Shown: positions 34,584 through 43,077, counted from the stretch's first letter. The stretch: DNA of 64,000 bases from Acidimicrobiales bacterium (GCA_029263195.1 JAJCXX010000061.1:1-64000); one strand, 5' to 3'. Made by a program: numbers and translations. Notes: a model not told the origin generated them from the letters alone.

Positions 34584-35567
34584 ATGTCAGATGAACTGGT
34601 CGACGGTTTCGGGCGGGTCCATCGCGATCTACGAATAGCCGTCACCGACCGGTGCAACTTCCGCTGCACCTATTGCATGCCGGTCGAGGGGATGGTCTGG
34701 CAGCCCCGCTCCGAGATCCTGAGGTTCGAGGAGATCGAACGGCTGGCGCGACTCTGTGTCGAACGATTCGGCATCACGGGGATCCGACTCACCGGTGGCG
34801 AGCCGACCCTCCGTGCCCGCCTTCCGGTACTGATCGAGAAACTGGCCGCCCTCGACGTCGATCTGTCGATGACCACCAACGGCGTCACCATGGAATCGAT
34901 GGCGCACGACCTGCGATCGTCCGGCCTCGACCGAGTCAACATCTCGATCGATTCGCTTCGCCCCGAACGCTTCGCCGAGCTCACGCAACGAGACGATCTG
35001 TATCGGGTACTGGCCGGAATCGATGCGGCGATCGACGCTGGATTCGAGCCGGTGAAGCTCAACGTGGTCGCGATGGCCGGTGTCAACGAAGACGAGTTGG
35101 TCGATTTCGTCGATTTCGCTGTTGGTCGTGGAGTGATTGTTCGGTTCATCGAGTTCATGCCTCTCGACGCGGCCGACGCGTGGAGCCAGGCCAAGGTGCT
35201 CACCAGTAAGAAGATTCTGCAGACGATCTCCGCTGTCCACCCGCTCGAACCATTGGAACGGTCTTCGGCCCCGGCGACCCGGTTCCGGTTGCTCGACGGG
35301 AGCGGCGAGATCGGGATCGTCGCGAGCGTCAGCGAGTCGTTCTGCGACAGCTGCGATCGTGTGCGGGTCACGGCCGACGGTCACTTCCGAAACTGTCTGT
35401 TCGCCACCGGCGAGTCTGATCTTCGGGCCCTGCTTCGAGATGGGTCGTCCGACGATGTGATCGCCAGGGTGATGAGTGGTTCGGTGGCCGCGAAGTGGGC
35501 CGGTCACGGAATCAACGAGGTGAATTTCATTCGTCCCCGTCGCTCGATGTCACAGATCGGTGGTTGA
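34584..35567 (+). CDS. moaA: GTP 3',8-cyclase MoaA
   Basis: Radical SAM enzyme of the first moco step. It has the N-terminal 4Fe-4S motif CNFRCTYC, the GITGIRLTGGEPTLR SAM region, and the second cluster motif near the C-terminus (SFCDSCDRVRVTADGHFRNC). It ends in GG, as MoaA proteins do for function. 327 residues. With MoaC it converts GTP to cyclic pyranopterin monophosphate. The neighbouring moaC starts 3 bp after its stop, so they are one unit. Confidence 0.94.
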   Translation: MSDELVDGFGRVHRDLRIAVTDRCNFRCTYCMPVEGMVWQPRSEILRFEEIERLARLCVERFGITGIRLTGGEPTLRARLPVLIEKLAALDVDLSMTTNGVTMESMAHDLRSSGLDRVNISIDSLRPERFAELTQRDDLYRVLAGIDAAIDAGFEPVKLNVVAMAGVNEDELVDFVDFAVGRGVIVRFIEFMPLDAADAWSQAKVLTSKKILQTISAVHPLEPLERSSAPATRFRLLDGSGEIGIVASVSESFCDSCDRVRVTADGHFRNCLFATGESDLRALLRDGSSDDVIARVMSGSVAAKWAGHGINEVNFIRPRRSMSQIGG

Positions 35568-35570
35568 TTC

Positions 35571-36074
35571 GTGACCGACGCAGGATTCACTCATCTCGAT
35601 ACGAGCGGCCGGGCTCGAATGGTCGACGTTACGCCCAAGGACCCAACTCATCGACGTGCTGTGGCGCGGGGCTCGATCGCCATGACAGCGGAGACCGCCA
35701 CCGCGGTCGCTCAAGGCGCGATCAAAAAGGGCGATGTTCTCGCCGTGGCCCGGGTGGCGGCCATCCAGTCGGCCAAGCGGACCGCTGACCTGTTGCCACT
35801 GTGTCATCCGCTCCTGATCGGGGCGGTGAGCGTCAATTTCGAGATCAACGACACGAGTATCGACATCGAGGCTCAGGTGGAAACGGTCGACCGGACCGGT
35901 GTCGAGATGGAGGCACTCACAGCCTGCTCGATTGCCGCACTCACTATCTACGACATGTGCAAGTCTCTCGATCGGTCGATGGTGATCAGCGAGATCGCGC
36001 TATGGGAGAAAACCGGAGGTCGCTCCGGGCACTATCGCCGGTCCGGATACGCCGCTGGGTCGAAACCGGAATAG
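35571..36074 (+). CDS. moaC: Cyclic pyranopterin monophosphate synthase MoaC
   Basis: Converts the MoaA product to cPMP. The substrate-pocket motif KRTADLLPLCHPLLIG and the late MEALTACSIAALTIYDMCKSLDRSM are intact, with the conserved Lys in AQGAIKKGDVLAVARVAAIQSAKRT. GTG start at 35571, 167 residues, just after moaA. The window lacks moaB/moaD/moaE, so the later steps must be encoded elsewhere. Confidence 0.95.
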   Translation: MTDAGFTHLDTSGRARMVDVTPKDPTHRRAVARGSIAMTAETATAVAQGAIKKGDVLAVARVAAIQSAKRTADLLPLCHPLLIGAVSVNFEINDTSIDIEAQVETVDRTGVEMEALTACSIAALTIYDMCKSLDRSMVISEIALWEKTGGRSGHYRRSGYAAGSKPE

Positions 36075-36201
36075 AAATCTCCCGAAATCGGCGGTTGTGG
36101 GTTGCTGTGACATGCGACGACCATGTTTGCGTTTGGATTACGCTCGTAGTAGAACCGTAACTTGAGTTCGGGCTCGAGAGGGTCCAAGAGCAACCAGTCG
36201 A

Positions 36202-36681
36202 ATGCCGGAGGGCATCCTCAACGTGACGACATCAATAGTTCTTCTCGGGCTCGTGGCGATTTGGGGCGCGTATCTGGCAGTTTGGTGGCGCGACAACCGC
36301 GGCAGCGCCCTTCGCAGCTCCGACATGATCGACTCCTTCAGCCAGCAACTCGGGTCGCTCGGAAGCTCCGCCGGTTTCGGCGGTTCGGCCTTCGGATCGT
36401 CCGCTGGCCTCTGCCCCCGATCGATCGACCAAGCCGCTCGTCGGCGTCGTCTCGTGGTCGCCGCTCTCGGCTCGATGGTGCTGGTCACACTGGTGTTGAG
36501 TTTTGTCGTCGGGACCGCGGCGTTACTCGCCAACGTGGTGGTCGACATGGCGTTCGTCTGGTACTGCTACGCGATCGTTCAGCGCCGCAATCTAGAGGCC
36601 GAGCGTGAAATGAAGGTCACGATGCTGCGCAGTGTGCCGGCTCCCATCGACCTCGAAGAGCGTCGAACCGTCAACGCCTGA
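36202..36681 (+). CDS. SepX/GlpR-like membrane protein (putative division-linked receptor)
   Basis: A 159-residue protein. One N-terminal membrane helix (about residues 10-28, SIVLLGLVAIWGAYLAVWW) is followed by a cytosolic stretch with DMIDSFSQQLGSLG and a Gly/Ser-rich linker. A basic RRRR precedes two further helices (about 83-102 and 106-125), and a charged tail follows. This one-plus-two helix layout with a 'SFS.QL..L' segment matches actinobacterial SepX/GlpR proteins. In those species they are encoded downstream of moeA/glp and moaC, as here, and link a gephyrin-like protein to the divisome. Assignment rests on topology and synteny, not alignment. Confidence 0.58.
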   Translation: MPEGILNVTTSIVLLGLVAIWGAYLAVWWRDNRGSALRSSDMIDSFSQQLGSLGSSAGFGGSAFGSSAGLCPRSIDQAARRRRLVVAALGSMVLVTLVLSFVVGTAALLANVVVDMAFVWYCYAIVQRRNLEAEREMKVTMLRSVPAPIDLEERRTVNA

Positions 36682-36747
36682 CACCGAAATCGGGCCATTC
36701 CGGCCTGCGTTCATCAGCGAACGGTTCCGATACGCTGGCAACTCCGC

Positions 36748-36820
36748 GGGGGTGTAGCTCAGTTGGTAGAGCGCCTCGGTCGCATCGAGGAGGCCAGGGG
36801 TTCAATTCCCCTCACCTCCA
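36748..36820 (+). tRNA. tRNA-Ala (anticodon CGC)
   Basis: A 73-nt cloverleaf. Acceptor GGGGGTG pairs with CACCTCC (36813-36819) and includes the G3-U70 wobble that marks alanine tRNAs. D-arm GCTC/GAGC (57-60, 69-72). Anticodon stem CCTCG/CGAGG (36774-36778, 36786-36790) with loop GTCGCAT and anticodon CGC at 36781-36783, which reads GCG. T-arm AGGGG-TTCAATT-CCCCT. Discriminator A at 36820; CCA is not encoded. Confidence 0.95.
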
Positions 36821-36828
36821 CCCCGCAC

Positions 36829-36869
36829 GAACCCCAGGTCAGTGGAGTCGACCAATCGGTCTGGGGTTC
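36829..36869 (+). terminator. Perfect 9-bp hairpin downstream of tRNA-Ala
   Basis: GAACCCCAG (36829-36837) and CTGGGGTTC (36861-36869) are a perfect inverted repeat with a 23-nt loop, 8 nt after the tRNA and 9 nt before the next gene. It may end the tRNA transcript or protect its 3' side. A T-rich tail is missing, so intrinsic termination would be weak. Confidence 0.5.
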
Positions 36870-36878
36870 TCACTTCAG

Positions 36879-37334
36879 ATGGTCGACACGATCCGCGATC
36901 TGTGGTGTGATCGATTGATGAAGAAGCACCGGCCGGACGGTGATTCCGGCGTACGCAGTATCGACGAGATCCTCACCGAACTCGGGTCGCTGCAGATGAG
37001 ACTCAGCGAGACGGATCTGAATGCTGCTGAGATCGAAGCGCTCAAGGCCCGCCAGCAGGAAGTGAGAGCAGAGGCCGCTCTCGCCCGTGAGGCGATGCCG
37101 GTCGACCGGGATCGGGCCTTGGCTCGGGTCTACGCAATCGATCGTCTGGTTGACCAAGCCCTCGCTCGCCACCTCGATCCGAGTATGGCCGCGAGCAGCG
37201 ACCGATCGGGCGGGATCGATCCTTACATCCTCGTCAAGAACAACGCCAGGATCGACCGCGAGGCCGGGCTCGAGGAGCTCCGTCACGAGCGTCGACGCCT
37301 GGTCGCCCAGCTGACCCGAAAGCCCGCAGGTTGA
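36879..37334 (+). CDS. Hypothetical coiled-coil protein
   Basis: A 151-residue, highly charged, helical and probably coiled-coil protein (EILTELGSLQMRLSETDLNAAEIEALKARQQEVRAEAALAREAM). It ends with a basic helix ELRHERRRLVAQLTRKPAG. It has no signal peptide, no membrane helix and no known domain that I recognise. It lies between tRNA-Ala and the AAA ATPase, in the same direction but with gaps of 58 and 79 bp. Confidence 0.6.
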   Translation: MVDTIRDLWCDRLMKKHRPDGDSGVRSIDEILTELGSLQMRLSETDLNAAEIEALKARQQEVRAEAALAREAMPVDRDRALARVYAIDRLVDQALARHLDPSMAASSDRSGGIDPYILVKNNARIDREAGLEELRHERRRLVAQLTRKPAG

Positions 37335-37413
37335 ACGAGTTTCTTCCCTCGAAGTGGTAGGAGCGACGGGCGACGGGTCGGGGTAACTGGTCAAGAAGTG
37401 GCTGCGTCGGTCG

Positions 37414-38802
37414 ATGGGAAGACACGACCAACAGAGAGACCGCCGCGCCGTGTCCGACGCTCAACTTGTCCAGAAATTGGGAGTGCGACCGCCGAAGGCT
37501 GTCGATGATCTAGGCATCCCCTATGCGCTTGTGCATGATCTCGTGCTGCGCAGGTGTGCCATGGAGGGTCGCACCAACGTGAGCAGCTTGTCGGCTGCTC
37601 TCGCTCTCGGGCCCTCGCTGATCGACAAGATGATTCAGGAGATGAAGGAGAAGAAGGAGATCGAGGTTCTCGGCATGGTCGGCCGTGACTACACGATCGG
37701 GCTGACCGATCTCGGACAGAATCGTGCCCGTGATCGCCTGGAGATCTGCCACTACGCCGGCGCCGCCCCGGTGTCTCTCGTTGAGTATCGACGGGTGGTC
37801 GGTTCACAGCAACTGGCCGTGTGTGTCAACCGCGAGACTCTGCGTGCGGCCTTCTCAGATCTCGTCATAGACGATCGCCTGCTCGACGAACTTGGTCCCG
37901 CGATCAATGCCAACGGTGCTCTCTTTCTCTACGGCCCGCCCGGCACCGGCAAGACTTCCCTGGCCGAACGGGTGGTGAGGATCAGCCCGGACAAGGTCTT
38001 GGTGCCTCGATCGGTGGAGGTCGATGGTCAGATCGTGATCGTCTTCGACCCGACCGTTCATGACACCGCCGAGAAGCAGCCGGCCGACCTCGACCCCCGT
38101 TGGGTTCTGTGTCATCGCCCACGCGTGATAGTTGGTGGAGAACTGACCACGTCGATGCTCGATCTCTCCCATGACTCCACCACCGGCGTCTACCTCGCTC
38201 CGCTGCAGATGAAGGCCAACAACGGGGTCATGGTGATCGATGACTTCGGCCGACAGGTATTCACTCCGGACGAACTGCTCAACCGCTGGATCGTCCCCCT
38301 CGATCGCCGGGTCGACTATCTCTCGCTCAAATACGGCGTGAGCTTCGAAGTCCCCTTCGACGTGAAGGTGGTGCTGTCGACCAACCTCGATCCGTCGCAT
38401 CTCGGCGATGAGGCATTCTTCAGGAGAATCCAGTCGAAGGTCAGAATCGGGGCGATCTCCGACGACTCGTTCGATTGGATTCTTGCCAGAGTCGCCCACA
38501 CGATGGGCGTGGCCTGCGACTCCGAGGCATCGGCCTATCTGCGAGGTGTCTGTCGGGCCCACGGTGGCGACCTCAGGCCCTACCTCCCCGGTGATGTCTG
38601 CAAGTTGGTCCGTGCTGTGGCGAGCTACGAGGGCACGGCGCCCGTTCTCGATCGGCCCACCATCGACCGAGTGCTGAAGCTCTACTTCACCGAGGATGTC
38701 GCATCGGTCGAGGCCGGGTCGCTACCGGTTGGCGATCCGGAGCGTTCTGCTGAATCCGACCCCGATGAGGCCACACAATCCGGCCCAGTGACGACCTTCT
38801 AG
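37414..38802 (+). CDS. AAA-family ATPase with N-terminal winged-helix-like domain
   Basis: A 462-residue protein. Residues 1-115 are helical, with DLVLRRCAMEGRTNVSSLSAALALGPSLIDKMIQEM, a winged-helix-like pattern. The AAA core has Walker A YGPPGTGKTS (about residues 171-180), Walker B GVMVIDDFGRQ, and sensor KVVLSTNLDPSHLGDEAFFRRIQSKV with an arginine finger region. A C-terminal helical lid includes CRAHGGDLRPYLPGDVCKLV, and an acidic tail follows. Proteins like this occur near Flp/Tad pilus genes in some bacteria, but no such genes flank it. Function unassigned. The start may be ATG 37414 or GTG 37450. Confidence 0.75.
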   Translation: MGRHDQQRDRRAVSDAQLVQKLGVRPPKAVDDLGIPYALVHDLVLRRCAMEGRTNVSSLSAALALGPSLIDKMIQEMKEKKEIEVLGMVGRDYTIGLTDLGQNRARDRLEICHYAGAAPVSLVEYRRVVGSQQLAVCVNRETLRAAFSDLVIDDRLLDELGPAINANGALFLYGPPGTGKTSLAERVVRISPDKVLVPRSVEVDGQIVIVFDPTVHDTAEKQPADLDPRWVLCHRPRVIVGGELTTSMLDLSHDSTTGVYLAPLQMKANNGVMVIDDFGRQVFTPDELLNRWIVPLDRRVDYLSLKYGVSFEVPFDVKVVLSTNLDPSHLGDEAFFRRIQSKVRIGAISDDSFDWILARVAHTMGVACDSEASAYLRGVCRAHGGDLRPYLPGDVCKLVRAVASYEGTAPVLDRPTIDRVLKLYFTEDVASVEAGSLPVGDPERSAESDPDEATQSGPVTTF

Positions 38803-39133
38803 AGGTGGTCCTGTGGATGCAGCGGGCGAACTGTGCCGTTCGCATCTGCATTGAGAGAGAGCGCAACTCGGGGGACATTCCAACCGCAACGTTTCCACTT
38901 GCTGGGAATACCGATCAGCTTCGCTTTGATCGAGTAGCAAGGCCCTGATCTATGTCTGGTTCGCCCAAAACATCCGTGAAGGAGCGTTCTCCTAGACGTC
39001 GTTTGCTGCTGGTCGTTGCTGCCCTACCTATTGACGGTCGGTGTCCTGGTCGCGACTTCCCACCGGGCTCGCAACCAGCCGTCACCCACGCCCGCCGGTC
39101 TCGGCGTCGCCTACCGGCGTGAGGAGCGCAGTG
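38803..39133. other. 331-bp region without a supported gene; possible frameshifted small ORF
   Basis: Apart from the hairpin at 38817-38851, the region has a short frame from ATG 38952 (MSGSPKTSVKERSPRRRLLLVVAALP, stop at 39120-39122). In the next frame it continues as PYLLTVGVLVATSHRARNQ from about 39019. Joined by a one-base shift near 39020, they would make a basic start followed by one membrane helix. It may be a decayed or frameshifted small membrane protein. I see no convincing promoter, riboswitch or repeat elsewhere in it. Confidence 0.3.
38817..38851 (+). terminator. Two-part hairpin after the AAA ATPase gene
   Basis: ATGCAG (38817-38822) pairs with CTGCAT (38846-38851), and inside it GCGAAC (38826-38831) pairs with GTTCGC (38838-38843) around a 6-nt loop. 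It begins 14 nt after the stop codon. No T-tract follows, so it is a candidate Rho-independent-like end or a processing hairpin. Confidence 0.4.
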
Positions 39134-39640
39134 TCAGGCGTCGAGCACGCGATGGCGAGCGTCTTCTGCGTTCACCACTGGAGGTTCGGTCGACCACGGG
39201 AAGTTGATCCATTGGTCGGTGCGCTTCCAGACGTAGTCGCACTTCACCAGAGAGTGTGACTTCTCGTAGAGCACGGCGGTGCGGACCTCGCCGACACGTT
39301 CGAGGGTGAAGTCGTTGACCATCTTGAGGGTGTGGCCGGTGTCGGCGACATCGTCGACGATCAGAACCTTGGCGCCGTCGAGCTCGACGAAGTCGACGTA
39401 GGGCGGCAGCATCACCGGAACCGGTAGTCGCTCGTCGACGCCCGTGTAGTACTCGACGTTCATCACGTAGATGTTCTTCACCGACAGGGAATATCCCATC
39501 GAGCCGGCGACGAACAGCCCGCCGCGGGCGATGGACAAGATCATCTCGGGTCGGTAGCCGTCGTCGGCCACGGTCTGAGAAAGTGATCTGACGGCCGTGC
39601 CATAGGTGGACCAGTCGAGGGTCTCGCGTTCGTCGCTCAT
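39134..39640 (-). CDS. Purine-type phosphoribosyltransferase
   Basis: A 168-residue type I phosphoribosyltransferase. The PRPP-binding signature VLIVDDVADTGHTL is at about residues 92-105 and is preceded by ILSIARGGLFVAGSM. This resembles xanthine/hypoxanthine-guanine salvage enzymes, which join a purine base to PRPP. The ATG at 39640 (MSDERETLDW) is chosen; an upstream frame adds non-conserved residues. It is divergent from the NTF2-like gene, with a 127-bp promoter space. Confidence 0.8.
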   Translation of the reverse strand: MSDERETLDWSTYGTAVRSLSQTVADDGYRPEMILSIARGGLFVAGSMGYSLSVKNIYVMNVEYYTGVDERLPVPVMLPPYVDFVELDGAKVLIVDDVADTGHTLKMVNDFTLERVGEVRTAVLYEKSHSLVKCDYVWKRTDQWINFPWSTEPPVVNAEDARHRVLDA

Positions 39641-39767
39641 CGCCGCACCGTATCCCGAAGTTCGTAACCCTGTGCGAACTCGCCGGGATGTGACCACCGG
39701 CCCGTGGTTGGGCCAGACTGTGCATTCTGAGACGAGCCAGCACCGCTGCCTATGAAGGAGTCGACTG

Positions 39768-40217
39768 ATGATTCACGAAGTGATTGAGCGGTGGCACCAA
39801 CACCTTCGCGGCGAGCTTCCGGGCGGCCTCGATGAGTTGCTTCACCCCGACGTGGTGTTCCTGTCGCCGGTGGTGTTCACGCCTCAACGCGGACGCGAAA
39901 TCACCAAGCTGTATCTCTCGGCGGCCTCACAGGTTCTTCCCGGTGACGTAGGGGGTACCGTCTCCGGTCCGGCACCCGCGGACCCCGCCGACAAGTTCCA
40001 CTACGTCAAGCAAATCCTCGATGGCAACCATGCCGTGTTGGAGTTCGAGACCAAGGTCGGCGACATCGTGGTCAACGGCATCGACATGATCACCTGCGAC
40101 GACGACGGGAAGATCATCGAGTTCAAGGTGATGGTCAGGCCGAAGAAGGCCATGGAGGCCCTGCACATGCAGATGCGGGACATGATCGAGACGATGGGCG
40201 GGGTGGAAGGTCTCTAG
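39768..40217 (+). CDS. SnoaL/NTF2-fold protein
   Basis: A 149-residue cone-shaped-fold protein: EVIERWHQHLRGELPGGLDELLHPDVVFLSPVVFTPQRGRE is the typical helical start and first strands of the SnoaL/NTF2-like family. GNHAVLEFETKVGDIVVNGIDMITCDDDGKIIEFKVMVRP is its last strands. The family includes isomerases, hydratases and binding proteins, so the reaction is not predictable. It has a good ribosome site (GAAGGAG) and is alone in its direction. Confidence 0.75.
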   Translation: MIHEVIERWHQHLRGELPGGLDELLHPDVVFLSPVVFTPQRGREITKLYLSAASQVLPGDVGGTVSGPAPADPADKFHYVKQILDGNHAVLEFETKVGDIVVNGIDMITCDDDGKIIEFKVMVRPKKAMEALHMQMRDMIETMGGVEGL

Positions 40218-40236
40218 CCGGCCCGTCGAGGGATCT

Positions 40237-41826
40237 TCAGCTCACCTCGACCCTGATCGTGTGCCACCCTTCGGCCCCGTCGGGGCGTGGATCGGCGGGG
40301 CCGAGCGGTTGCAGCTCGCCGCTGCCGTCGTAGGCCCTCACCGTGATGATGTGGTCGCCGGCGGGGGCCTCCCACCTGGTGTTCCAGAGCACCCACGTCT
40401 CGTCTGTGGTGACCTCGCTGAGCTCGCATTCGATCCATGGCCCCTGATCGACCGACACCTCGACCCGGGAGATACCTCGGGTCGGAGCCCAGGCCACACC
40501 GGCGATGGGTGTGGCGCCGGCGACCACGTCGGCATTGCGGCGCGGCACGTCGATTCGAGAGGTCGTCTTCATCGGGCCTTCCTTCGACCAGCCACGAGGT
40601 ATCCAGAACCCGTCGAAGTCGTCCCACGTGGTGAGCCTGATCTCTTCGATCCACTTGACCGCCGACACGTATCCGTAGAGACCAGCTACCACCAGGCGAG
40701 CCGGGAAGCCGTGAAGAATCGGGAGCGGCTCGCCGTTCATGCCGACAGCCAGCAGGGCGTTGCGGCCATCGCCTATGACCTCGGTCGGGAAGCCGGCGGT
40801 CCAGTCGTCGACGCTGCGTCCGACGATCTGGGTGGCGCCCGCTTGGACCCCGGCGCGGTCGAGTAGGGTCTCGAGCGGTACGCCGGTCCAGGTGGCATTG
40901 CCGACCAGGTTGCCGCCGATCTCGTTGGACACGCAGGAGAGCGTGATCGTGTGATCCTCCAGATCCATGGCGAGTATCTCGTCGAACGTGATCTCGAACG
41001 GGTTGTCGACCATGCCCGTGAACGAGAGCTTCCAATCGGCCGGGTCGACCTGGGGGATCGAGAGCGCCGTGTCGATCCGGTAGAAGGAATCGTTGGGGGT
41101 GATGTAGGACGAAAGACCGTTCAATGCGTCTTCGCTGACGGCAGGAGCGGTGGATGGAGCAGTGGACGGCGGGTTGACGGTCGGCAGCGCCAGCGAGTCG
41201 CGTGCGGTCTCGGCCGCGGATGTGCCGCGTACGCCCCTGCCGAGGCCGAGAGTGGCGAGAGCGGTCGCCCCTGCGCCCGCGGACCAGATCAGGAAGGCCC
41301 GACGTGTGGCACGGGGGTCGACGGGGTCCTCCAGTGCCGTGCGCAGCCGGGTGGGGCGCCGGAGTCGCTCGAGGAGAAACACCAGCGCCGAGGCGCCGAT
41401 CGCTGCCGCCACCAGCGACCAGAACCAGCTGGCTCCCGCCGACGACATGGGGTTTCTGGCGGTGGTGAATCCTCCGAACAGCCCGAACAGTCCGAATCCG
41501 ACAACGGCCGGCCAGTGTCCGTAGCGACGACTCAGATCACCGATGATTGCCCCGATGGCGATCGAGATGATGGAGATACCCCACAGTAGAATCGGCTTGT
41601 CGGCCGTGCCCGCTGTCTCTATCCCCAGGGCAGCAAGCCACCCGGGAGTGATGTCGACGATCCACTCGCCGACACCGAGCACGAGACCGGGGATGTTGTC
41701 GGATAGGCCCGACACGAGCTCTCCGAATGCGAGAGACATCGATGCAGCGAGCGCTCCGGCCGCCAGGCCGTAGTATCGCGGACGATGCTCCGTCTCCGTC
41801 TCCCTCTCCGTCTCGCTGGAAGTCAT
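40237..41826 (-). CDS. Membrane-anchored molybdopterin oxidoreductase, sulfite-oxidase family
   Basis: A 529-residue protein with four to five membrane helices in residues 17-155. A Tat-like RRAFLIW motif (about 175-181) before a hydrophobic run follows, then a linker and a moco domain of the sulfite oxidase/YedY type. It has the Mo-coordinating Cys in TLSCVSNEIGGN (Cys about 298) and RFIKHxG-like pocket residues replaced by LHGFPARLVV, with a C-terminal beta-sandwich dimer-like domain (EVSVDQGPW, WHTIRVEVS). It would oxidise or reduce a small oxyanion or S-compound outside the membrane. The moeA/moaA/moaC genes 5 kb away could supply the cofactor. Confidence 0.85.
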   Translation of the reverse strand: MTSSETERETETEHRPRYYGLAAGALAASMSLAFGELVSGLSDNIPGLVLGVGEWIVDITPGWLAALGIETAGTADKPILLWGISIISIAIGAIIGDLSRRYGHWPAVVGFGLFGLFGGFTTARNPMSSAGASWFWSLVAAAIGASALVFLLERLRRPTRLRTALEDPVDPRATRRAFLIWSAGAGATALATLGLGRGVRGTSAAETARDSLALPTVNPPSTAPSTAPAVSEDALNGLSSYITPNDSFYRIDTALSIPQVDPADWKLSFTGMVDNPFEITFDEILAMDLEDHTITLSCVSNEIGGNLVGNATWTGVPLETLLDRAGVQAGATQIVGRSVDDWTAGFPTEVIGDGRNALLAVGMNGEPLPILHGFPARLVVAGLYGYVSAVKWIEEIRLTTWDDFDGFWIPRGWSKEGPMKTTSRIDVPRRNADVVAGATPIAGVAWAPTRGISRVEVSVDQGPWIECELSEVTTDETWVLWNTRWEAPAGDHIITVRAYDGSGELQPLGPADPRPDGAEGWHTIRVEVS

Positions 41827-41923
41827 GGTCTCTCCGGGAGTTGGTCGTGCGCACCGGTTGCGGGGATTGTCGGGCGACTCGATGGCCCATAGAGCTGGTG
41901 ACCGTCGCAACCGCGGCGGTCAG

Positions 41924-43063
41924 GTGAGTCGGGAATGCGACAGTCTGGTCGCTGAGGCGCTTCTAGCGATGTCGGGCACGAACTTTCCGATCGCGAGCGA
42001 GCCGGTGGTCGAGGCGGTCGAGGCCGACTGTCTCGACAGACTCGCCTCCGCGTCGGTCCAACATCGGTTGGCTCCGGTGCTGGTCGATGTGCTCGACTCC
42101 GTGCAACTCGATGTGCCGGAAGATATCAGGGCGGGGGTCGAGGCCGATCGGGTTCAGCGGATGAGGTCAATGTCGGCGCTGGGTCGTGTGGCAACTGCGC
42201 TCGACGAAGCCGGGCTGCAATGGGCGGTGTTCAAGGGCCCGGTGGTGGCCTCACTGATGTCTCGTCCCGAGCTTCGTCGATTCAACGACATCGACATCCT
42301 CGTTCGGGGCCGTGATCTCGGGGCAGCGATCGACACTCTCGCAGAGGCCGGCCTCGAGGAACTCAACCAGAACTGGGACGGTTACGTGCGGCACCGCGTC
42401 GGCGAGGTTCCCATGATCCTCGGGCCCGTCAACGTCGATCTGCATTGGCACCTGGTGGGGCTCGGAGTGCACCGGTCGACCATCGATCTGTCACCCGATG
42501 AGATGCTTGGTCGGGTCCGTAGGCGCAAGATCGCCGATGTCGAGGTGAGCGTTCTCGATCCGGAGGATCAGCTCCTTCACTTCGCCCTCCACTCAGCGCT
42601 CTCGGGGGCTCAGCGACTGGATCAACTTCGCGACATGGCCGTGCTCACGGACGCCGATCCCGTCGACTGGGATCGGTTCGCCGCGAGAGCGAAGGACGGT
42701 GGTGTCGCCCGACTCGTGGCCCACGCTCTGGATCGATCGCGTGTCGTGGCCGGCGCCGACGTCGGAGCGGAGTTCCTACGCGAGTTGGGTGGACGACCGG
42801 TGTCGGCCCGGCGATGGCTCGACGATCACAGTTCGCGACCGCCGTCGCAGATGCGCGCGATCAGCGTGACCTTCTGGCGCGACGGTCTTGTCAACACGGC
42901 TCGCTCCCTGTGGTGGAGCCTGCGCATGAGGTTGGCAACGATGGTGGGTCGGGGGACCGGTTGGGATGTGAGCGACGAAGGCGGCCCCCTGCACTACTCG
43001 ACGCCGAGCGGAGGTTCGGAGCAGCGGGAAGCGTTCATCAACGGTGCCGCGGTGTGGAAGTGA
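41924..43063 (+). CDS. NTP_transf_5-type nucleotidyltransferase
   Basis: A 379-residue protein from GTG 41924 (upstream ATGs give a longer, poorer N-terminus). WAVFKGPVVASLMSRPELRRFNDIDILVRG at about residues 100-129 is the KG...(N/S)DIDxLV pattern of uncharacterised nucleotidyltransferases (PF14907), with acidic residues Asp122 and Asp124. VNVDLHWHLV follows as the later conserved segment. The family occurs in lasso-peptide, RiPP and polysaccharide clusters. It lies at the left end of the peptide cassette, divergent from the oxidoreductase and converging on the precursor genes. Predicted role: nucleotidyl transfer to a peptide (inference). Confidence 0.72.
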   Translation: MSRECDSLVAEALLAMSGTNFPIASEPVVEAVEADCLDRLASASVQHRLAPVLVDVLDSVQLDVPEDIRAGVEADRVQRMRSMSALGRVATALDEAGLQWAVFKGPVVASLMSRPELRRFNDIDILVRGRDLGAAIDTLAEAGLEELNQNWDGYVRHRVGEVPMILGPVNVDLHWHLVGLGVHRSTIDLSPDEMLGRVRRRKIADVEVSVLDPEDQLLHFALHSALSGAQRLDQLRDMAVLTDADPVDWDRFAARAKDGGVARLVAHALDRSRVVAGADVGAEFLRELGGRPVSARRWLDDHSSRPPSQMRAISVTFWRDGLVNTARSLWWSLRMRLATMVGRGTGWDVSDEGGPLHYSTPSGGSEQREAFINGAAVWK

Positions 43064-43077
43064 ATCCCTTACGCGAC

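Noticed and set aside
34584-35567. Treating the radical SAM gene as a peptide-modifying enzyme of the cassette
   Set aside because: It has both MoaA cluster motifs and the terminal GG and is followed by moaC, so it belongs to moco synthesis.
36748-36869. Integration site of a mobile element at tRNA-Ala
   Set aside because: No integrase, no duplicated tRNA 3' end and no shift in gene content beside the tRNA. The hairpin is better explained as a transcript end.
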